Shown here: one piece after another, positions 57,421-64,000 of the stretch
How positions within the stretch are numbered: the first letter of the stretch is position 1
Layout: each line of letters starts with the position of its first letter
Assembly (NCBI RefSeq): GCF_002099425.1
Contig: NW_018344015.1
Location: 7,044,001 to 7,108,000 of the forward strand
Length of the DNA: 64,000 bases
Source of the DNA: Phascolarctos cinereus
Taxonomy: Eukaryota > Chordata > Mammalia > Diprotodontia > Phascolarctidae
Direction: 5' to 3'
The notes under the pieces: generated by a model
The model's database searches: none
What the model saw: only the letters and a program-made list of their open reading frames with translations
Told to the model about the DNA's origin: nothing
Position numbers and translations under genes: made by a program

Positions 57421-57611
57421 TCAACTTGACTCTTTCTTTTTTTTTTTAACTTGTTTTTTTGCAAGGCAATTTGGGTTAAGTGACTTGCCCAGCACCGCTA
57501 GTAAGTGTCAAGTGTTTAGTCTGAGGCCGGATTTGAATTCAGGTCCTCCTGACTTCAGGGCCTGTGCTCTAACCACTGTGCAGCCTAGCTGCCCTTCAAC
57601 TCGACTCTTTC
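57421..57611 (-). mobile_element. Marsupial tRNA-derived SINE in L2 with target-site duplication
   Basis: The flanks tcaacttgactctttc (57421-57436) and tcaactcgactctttc (57596-57611) differ at one base. Between is a full reverse SINE: T-rich run, gcaatttgggttaagtgact, ttgaattcaggtcctcctga, gcagcctagctgccc. Confidence 0.95.
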
Positions 57612-57684
57612 AATAGCTTCCTAATTGGTCTTCCTGCATCTAGTGTCTCTTCTCTCCAACCCATCCTACATATAGCTGCCAGTC

Positions 57685-57775
57685 AGTCAGTCAGTAGTCA
57701 GTTCATTAGCAAGCACTCATTAAGCACTTACTTCATGCCTGGCACTGTGCTATAACCTGAGGATACAAAGAGAGG
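57685..57775 (-). mobile_element. L2 3'-end fragment nested in L2
   Basis: cagtcagtcagtagtcagtt, agcaagcactcattaagcac and cctggcactgtgctataacc are the reverse of the L2 terminus, inserted between colinear parts of a plus-strand L2. Confidence 0.65.
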
Positions 57776-57785
57776 AAAAAAACCA

Positions 57786-58080
57786 TGATTTCTCCAACCA
57801 TAATTTCAAAGAACTCATGATGAAACATACTATCCCCTTCCATGTAGAGACAGACTCAGAGTACAGACTGGAGCATTTTTTTCTTTCTTTTTCTTACCTT
57901 TTTTTTGGGGGGCAGACTATGGCCAATGGGGAAATTTGTTTTGCATGGTTTCATATTTGTAATGGGTTTGTTTTTCTGGCCTTCTTAATGGGGAGGGGAG
58001 GGGAAGAAGAGACAGAGAATAGAGAAGGTACCAATAGTGTGTGTGGGTGGAGGTTGGAAAGGGGACTAGGAAAGCTTTCC
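57786..58080 (+). mobile_element. L1 3' UTR fragment nested in L2
   Basis: tttcaaagaactcatgatga, aacatactatccccttccat, actatggccaatggggaaat and ttcttaatggggaggggagg match the end of L1 on plus. L2 resumes straight after. Confidence 0.75.
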
Positions 58081-58489
58081 TGTCAAATTTATATTTCTGA
58101 AGTACAGGTCTAATCATGCCACTCTCATGGCCAAGAAACTTCAGTGGCTCTCCATTGCCCTTAGGATAAAAATACGAACTCTTCTCTTTAGTATTTGAAG
58201 CCCTTCACAGTCTGGTTCCAGACTATCTGTCCAGGCTGATTAAATATTCCTCTTAATTCACTTTATGCTGTGACCAGCCAAACTGGCCTACTCCTTCCAC
58301 TGCATCACATTCTGTCTCTCACCTCTGCCTTAGCACAGGTTATTCCTAATATCTGGAATGCTCTTCCTCCTTACATCTGTCTTTTGGAATCCCTAGCTCC
58401 CTTCAATCTGTTAATCAACTTTATGAAATTCAGTTTTGTAATTTGCCACTTATTCTGCCTGTCAAAGGTCATTCCTTGAAGCCACATTG

Positions 58490-59000
58490 TTACTGCGTAT
58501 GGTAAGATGTGGGAAGACTTCTTTTTTATTCTGGAAGCCCAAATGTAACCTCAAACAGAAGCCCAAAGAATGCCATCTGTGGCTTTATTTGACCACAAAA
58601 TAACCTTTTCATCAGACTAGGTAGGATTATTTAGGGTTTGGGTGAAAAAAAGTTATTGGTCCCCTCATTCCCATAATTCTTAATTATGCCACTATTTTTG
58701 TAGCTATAATTTCAAACTCTCCCCCAAAATATCCGTGGTAGCAGCTATATTCCTTAGTCTTGGAGAATGTGTTTTCAGGTACAAGAGCTTCCCCTCCTCC
58801 CCACATTGGTTTCCCCACAATCTTATGATGGTTTATGTTATTGCTATCACTGAGACCTAATAATCATTCAGGGTTTGGAATGAAATGCTAAGACCTTTCC
58901 ACACATTCTGTTTTCAGTTATAAAGTGATTGGAGGGCAAAGAGTTTAGGAAAATTAGTCCGTTTCTCACCATCCACCATCCAAAGTCTTTAAGAAACAGG
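58490..59000. other. Non-coding stretch, no recognised element
   Basis: No gene or named repeat seen. Confidence 0.5.
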
Positions 59001-59002
59001 CT

Positions 59003-59256
59003 TGTTGTTCAGTTGTTTCAGTTGTGTCTGATTTTTTGTGACCCAACTTGGGGTTTTAGTGGCAAAAGGGTTAGAGTAGTTTGCCATTTTTTTCTCCAGT
59101 TCATTTTACAGATAAGGAAACTGGGGCAAACAGGTTAAGTGACTTGCCTAGCACCATAACACTAGTAAATGTCTGAGATCAGATTTGAACTCAGGAAGAT
59201 GAGTTTTCTTGACTCTAAGCCCAGTACTCTATCCACCATAGCACCTAGCTGCCCCA
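59003..59256 (-). mobile_element. Mar-1-type SINE with BovB/RTE-like tail, full length
   Basis: On plus: ttgttgttcagttgtttcag, cttggggttttagtggcaaa, ttttacagataaggaaactg, gaactcaggaagatgagttt and agcacctagctgcccc. Tail, CORE and head in reverse order, complete. Confidence 0.9.
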
Positions 59257-59857
59257 GAACTCCAGCGTAATATAATAAATAAAAGGAATTTTAAGAATCT
59301 ACCATATTCCCCAGAGAATAGGGATATAATAATATGATATAATAATGCAATAATGGCTGAAATTGCATTATGAAACAACATGAGAATGATAAGTAAAATA
59401 AATAGACCACAATACAAGCCTATCACTAATCTTCTACTTCTCACCCTTCTGACAATGACACATATCCTTTTTTCCCTGAACACTGCATATTTGCATTGGG
59501 ACATTTCTCAAGGCTAGGAATATTGTTTAATGGCTTAATGTTTAAAGGGTCTTGAATTTGAGGATTATGGACTCCAGAATTTTGAAAGTTTCAAAGGGGA
59601 AAGAAGCAGGTGGGGTCCTTATGTTAAGAGAAATTTGGTGACAAAGGGATCCTGAATTGTAATCCCAAGGCCACCCACAATGTGACTTTGGATAGATGAC
59701 TTCATCCCTTACTTAGTACTCCGGTCTCTTTATCTCTCTGATTCTATTCTAGTTCTTTCATATCCCATGGTATGTCATCTGAGGCTTTAGGCGCTTTGCA
59801 TAGCAAATGGGGAACAAATCTGGGAGGTAGAAGGAGAAAGAGACCGAGAGAAAGCTA

Positions 59858-59902
<45 letters not shown>

Positions 59903-60125
59903 GTTTGGGAAAGGAGACTTCTACAAAATCTCCATATGGAGCTTTAAATCATCGTCATGTTCTGGGATCATTTCTTCCACGTTTGTGGTAGGTGCTGCAC
60001 AGCTGAAGTCACAGCGGATCATCAACTCGTGCATGATTTTTGCTTAGGAATGATCATCGGGGCTGTGATACCACCAAAATAAATCACATCTATTTATACT
60101 GCAGGGAGTCACTCCTGCTCTTGTT
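59257..60125. other. Non-coding stretch with one CA microsatellite
   Basis: No gene or LINE/SINE recognised. A (CA)20 run lies at 59861-59900. The frame at 59229-59504 (minus) partly overlaps the SINE and shows no domain. Confidence 0.5.
59861..59900. repeat. (CA)n microsatellite, 20 units
   Basis: An unbroken run of 40 bases, probably polymorphic. Confidence 0.95.
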
Positions 60126-60129
60126 CTTG

Positions 60130-60332
60130 AGAGGCAGCATGACGTAGGGGATAGAATTCTGGATTTAGAATAAGGAAGACCTGGAGTGGAATCCTACCTC
60201 AGACACCAAAGGGGTGACCCTGGATACTTCACTTAACCTCTGTTTGCCTCCGTTTTCTCATCTGTAAAATGAGGGGGTTGACCTTGGTGACTTTTAAGGT
60301 CCCTTCAAGCCCTAAATCTATGATCCTATGGT
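60130..60332 (+). mobile_element. MIR-type SINE, full length
   Basis: gagaggcagcatgacgtagg, aattctggatttagaataag, ctgtttgcctccgttttctc, tgtaaaatgagggggttgac and ccctaaatctatgatcctat run in order from head to 3' end. Confidence 0.85.
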
Positions 60333-60860
60333 ACAATCTGAATAAATGATTATGCGAGGTGTGCGTCTGTGTTGCTCCTGTAGGTTGTATATGTCCACAT
60401 GGATTTATCTAGATGTGTGTTCCAGGGAGGTATGAATGATATTTCCACATTTTTTTCAAGAAAGACTTTGGTTCTTGCCAGATAGGGAGGGGGAAATTAG
60501 GACCATGAGATTAGCCACTGTTTTCCTCAGAGAAGGGGTACCAGGCTAAAATTACACCTATCTGACCCCCTAAATATTCCTACTATGGGGAATGGGGGAA
60601 TAATATTTAGGTTCAATCCACTCTCTTGATTGTTAACTCTTAACAGGAAAGGAACACCCCGAGCTATATATCCAAAGGCTTGACTCCCTTCTCATCAAAT
60701 GCCAGTTACACAAAGACCATGACACATAGATAATAGCAAATAAACCTGTTTTATTCAAACCAATAGCAGACAGAAATTGGAGAAGTTATACAAATTAGAA
60801 TATACTAGACAAAACACAGAACTAGTAAGCTCTCCCACTGGGAGTGAGATATTTCAGCAA
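60333..60860. other. Non-coding stretch, no recognised element
   Basis: No gene or named repeat seen. Confidence 0.5.
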
Positions 60861-60861
60861 G

Positions 60862-60990
60862 AGAGGGAGGGAGAGAGGGAGGAAGAGAGAGAGAGAGAGA
60901 AAGGGACAGACAGACAGACAGAGACAGACAGAGAGATAGAGACAGAGACACAGAGACAGAGACACAGAGACAGAGACAGACAGAGATATC
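60862..60990. repeat. (GA)n/(CAGA)n simple repeat
   Basis: A GGGA/GA run changes into CAGACAGA and GAGACA units. Frames rich in Arg/Glu or Ser/Leu across it are artefacts. Confidence 0.9.
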
Positions 60991-61334
60991 CCAATCTCAC
61001 TCGTGGAGAAATTTCCCCCAAGTCTTTAGAATGGTAAGCTGGGAACAGGGGTATCTTTGATATACTGGCTTCTCTATATTTCAGGTTCTTTCCAGTTTTT
61101 CTCCCCCTCCAGAGACTTCTCTCTGAAGAATTGTCTTGAAGCCAGAATCTAGAAGAAGGATCTCTCCTCTTCCAAGTTTTAAACAACTCCCTTCCTCATG
61201 TAGGCACAGAGCATTGAGCAATCATTTTCCACCAATCAGTAGAATCTTAGGCAAATGGGTCTGAAGCTTTGGTTACAATTCCAAATGGAAAAAATCAATC
61301 AAGCACCCATGTGCTTATTTTTGCCCTACCACAC

Positions 61335-61535
61335 ATTACACTTTCCAGTCTTTGCTAATGTTATTCCTACTGCCTGAAAGGGCCGTCCACCTTCTTTTTG
61401 GCTATCCAAATTCTACATTTTCAAGGTCTAATTCAATTCTCAGCTTTCCTATGATGCCTTCCTTGATGAATCATACACCCCTGGGTGTCCAGTTCTCTCA
61501 ATTTTCATTCTATTTACTATCTGGGCCACACAGAA
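61335..61535 (+). mobile_element. L2 LINE fragment, ORF2 C-terminus
   Basis: ccagtctttgctaatgttat, tactgcctgaaagggccgtc, aaggtctaattcaattctca and ctatgatgccttccttgatg follow the L2 order 'pieces ending in ..REAFPD'. Confidence 0.75.
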
Positions 61536-62265
61536 TCTCCCGGTGAGAAAGGACCTCAGAGGCCACTTCATCTAGCTTGTTCATGAATATGAATTTCCTC
61601 TACAATAAACTGAACAAGTGGTCATCCAGCCTGTATTTGAAGGCCTCTCCTGAAAGGAAACTACTCCCTTCCAAAGCTGCCTCTTTCACTTCTAGAGAAT
61701 TCTGTTAGGAGGGGTTTTTTTTCACATTGAGTCCAAACATGCCTTTCTGAAATTTCCAATGATTAAATCTAGTCTGGCCCTCTGAAGCCATGGAGGACAA
61801 GTCTAAATCCTCCTTCAAGTGATAGTACTTAAAATACTCAGATCAATTTAAACAACCATCATGTTTCCCCTAAGTCTTCTCTTCTCTGGGATCAACAGCT
61901 CCAATTCCTTCAATCAGTTTTCCATAGAGCACGGTCTTGAGGCCTTCCCTAACCTGTTTGTCCTTCTCTACACTCTTTCTAGCTTACCAGAAGCCTTTCT
62001 AAAATGTGGCGCCCAGAGCTGAAAAACTGTAATCTATTCTGAATAGGGCAGAATATATATGGTGCAATTATTAACTTCCTCATCCTGAACACTTTGTGTT
62101 TCTCTTTAAGACTCTATTAGATTTTTTTTTTTTTGGCTACCATAGATTACTGTTACTTCATATGGAGATTGCAGTCCACTAAAATCCCCAAATATTTTTC
62201 AGAGGAACTGCTCTCTAGCCTCACCACCCCCGTCTCATATTAGTGAAAATTTTAAAACCTATTTA
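61536..62265 (-). mobile_element. CR1/L3-class LINE, 3' part (second copy)
   Basis: On plus it reads gagaaaggacctcagaggcc, caagtggtcatccagcctgt, cctaagtcttctcttctctg, aattccttcaatcagttttc and catgtttcccctaagtcttc: the reverse of the CR1 3' end and adjoining ORF2, colinear with 12.3-13.3 kb. It is continuous, without the SINE that splits the first copy. Confidence 0.75.
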
Positions 62266-63640
62266 CAAAAACACCACCGCCTTTATTAATTATGTACTGT
62301 TCAGTTCTCAACCTTTCCCAACTGTGTTCCTCAAATAGCAGTTTGTTAGTTCTTCATTCCATCCCCTTGGGTATTAGCTCTCTGTTATAGGTGCTGGCCA
62401 CAATAAATAAATAAGTGCAAATGTGGTAAGGGGGGGCTAATGTGTTATTGTTACTCATTTACCCACCCCCAGAAACATCTATTTTAACAGTCCTTCTAAA
62501 ATGAAGGCTTTAATGCCCCACCCCCAGCCATGTACTTTTCTTCTACAGTTCCTTAACATTAGTTGTTGGAAGATGAGCATAGCTTAAAACCATAATATTG
62601 GAATCCTGGAAGATGCCAGCATATCCTTTCTTTCTACTGTGTCCCATGTCTGAAGTACCTGCTCTCCTTGGATGACAATTTTCCCATTAGCTTGTCTCTC
62701 CCTATCCCTAAGTCAATCGTGGGGAAGCAGAACATCTCCTCACAACAAAAACAATTGGAAATCCCATTCCTAACCCAAAGACTGGCTCTGAGAATTTCAG
62801 AAATTAAGGCAGGTAACACGAGGAAAGAGTTTTATGTGTCAGGGCCTTTCAGTTTTCTTCAGGTCACAGAGTTTAGGTTTCTGCTTAGAGATAGGATTAA
62901 TATTACAAGGTGCAGAAGCTTTAGATGTTCTCCCAACATACATATGTACATAATACATAGATATACGTACACATACACACACATATATATCCCCCCCAAC
63001 CTATATGTACACCTTATTAGCTCGTAACTATAACATCTTTCCCCTCCCCAAAATAAATGTAGCAATTATTAACAGCCAAAGTCTATATATATTTTTGGGG
63101 ACAGCTACATTATTTGGGGGACATCTATGTACTTGGGCAGGTGACATAGATTTCTGTGTCTTGATCCAGATCTTAGAAAAACAGACAAACAAATAAACCA
63201 TACAGGACCTCATTTTTTCTCTTCTCCATCAAAATGGTTTGAGGCCTACTAAAAGTGTAGCAATACACTCTGAGGCAAATGTTATTCATGCAGTGGATAA
63301 ACAAAGGACTTTAGTCTCCTCTGTTACCAATCCATCATCTTTCATAAGCAGCAGATTTGCTTTTTGTGCTGTTTTCCCCCCTTAAAGAAAAAAAAAATGC
63401 TGGCTCCAATTCCTAGTGCTTTCTTACGTAATCAAAAGTCAAGCAAAGGGCAAGTCTTGGCTCTTTGTGTTCCCTGCAGTCTGACTGTATCATAAGTTGG
63501 AGGCTTCATGTTGCTTGCTGTTCTTAATGCAATTCTACCTGAAGTATTAAATCTCTGTCCTTGCAAAATTTCAGGAGAGGCCAGTATGATAACCATCATA
63601 CCGAGCTCACTGCTGGCATTCAGCATATCCAACAATCGTA
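62266..63640. other. Non-coding stretch with short ATAC-type repeats
   Basis: No gene recognised. A degenerate acatac/atac tract lies at about 62936-62990. Frames at 62668-63027 (+) and 63028-63213 (-) have no recognisable features. Confidence 0.5.
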
Positions 63641-63645
63641 ATGGT

Positions 63646-63840
63646 GAAGTGGCTAGAGCACTAGGCAGTCAAGAGAACTTGGGTTCTTCTCCCAGCTCTT
63701 CCATTAACTTGCTATGACCTGGAACAAATCACATAATTTCCCTGGGTCTGTTTCCTTATTTGTAAGATGGGGAGCAGGAATATGGTTTGGACTAGATGAT
63801 CTCTAAGATCTCTTCTAGGTCTAAAGTTCAATGACTTTAT
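63646..63840 (+). mobile_element. MIR-type SINE, full length
   Basis: gtgaagtggctagagcacta, gaacttgggttcttctccca, cattaacttgctatgacctg, ttccttatttgtaagatggg and tggactagatgatctctaag give the whole MIR order on plus. Confidence 0.85.
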
Positions 63841-64000
63841 GTAATAGAGACTTCTTGGAATTTAGGCACAAGTCCAAAAAACAGGGCCTGCCCTGAAAGG
63901 GAAAGCCTACAATTTAGATCAGGCAAACTGGAAATGAGATTATTGGAATCTTACTCTATTGACAATTTTGGTAAGGATAGACTCATCCCCTAAAAGATAC

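Larger units (their letters stand above)
57190..58480 (+). mobile_element. L2 LINE ORF2 to near the end, broken by three insertions
   Basis: Parts: 57190-57436 (gttacccaggtttgtgacct, agcctagctctgtccaagca), 57596-57683 (cttcctaattggtcttcctg, ccatcctacatatagctgcc) and 58085-58480 (tacaggtctaatcatgccac, cagtggctctccattgccct, plus frame with IPNIWNALPP). These are colinear with L2. Confidence 0.85.

Noticed and set aside
1-64000. Retrovirus, LTR element, Polinton, CRISPR or operon-like system
   Set aside because: I saw no LTR pair, primer-binding site, gag/pol/env-like frame, capsid gene or array. Prokaryote-type systems are not expected in this mammalian DNA.

Overview
The window is vertebrate nuclear DNA, almost certainly from a marsupial. 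The evidence is the dense set of tRNA-derived SINEs whose heads read like gggcagctaggtggcacagtgg, CORE-SINE/MIR copies, Mar-1-type SINEs with a BovB/RTE-like tail, L1 copies ending in the G-rich 3' UTR usual in marsupials, and many old L2 and CR1 LINE relics. Abundance of the short tRNA-SINE hints at an Australian marsupial, but I cannot name the species. No protein-coding exon could be recognised. The longer open frames lie in LINE relics, microsatellites or GC-rich DNA, and many lack an ATG.

Layout. 0-12 kb: single-copy AT-rich DNA with scattered MIR/CORE-SINEs, L2 3' ends, two L1 3' ends and a short hAT-type DNA transposon. 12.3-17.8 kb: one long, badly decayed CR1-class LINE on the minus strand, cut up by younger SINE and L1 insertions. 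18-27.8 kb: an L2 copy and many SINEs. 27.8-39.4 kb: SINE-poor, AT-rich, apparently non-repetitive DNA. 39.7-41.45 kb: a CpG island, the only strong gene-control signal in the window. It has a polypurine run, a perfect 18-bp hairpin, and GC-rich sequence with good minus-strand splice donors. It looks like the promoter and non-coding first exon(s) of a gene running leftwards, which would make much of 1-39 kb its first intron(s). I could not identify the gene. 41.5-44.2 kb: more SINE-poor sequence.

44.2-64 kb: dense repeats. These include a minus-strand L1 pile-up at 45.9-50.1 kb with target-site duplications, an L2 carrying a hAT MITE (50.6-51.95 kb), an L1 inserted beside an older L1 piece (55.6-57.1 kb), an L2 broken by three later insertions (57.2-58.5 kb), and a second CR1 relic (61.5-62.3 kb).

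I saw no recognisable retrovirus or LTR element, tRNA, rRNA, snRNA or microRNA gene. Nothing here amounts to a new multi-gene system. The points worth following are the unidentified CpG-island promoter with its hairpin, the SINE-poor block around it, and the datable nested insertions. Most repeat edges are approximate (within about 10-30 bases) unless a target-site duplication is given.
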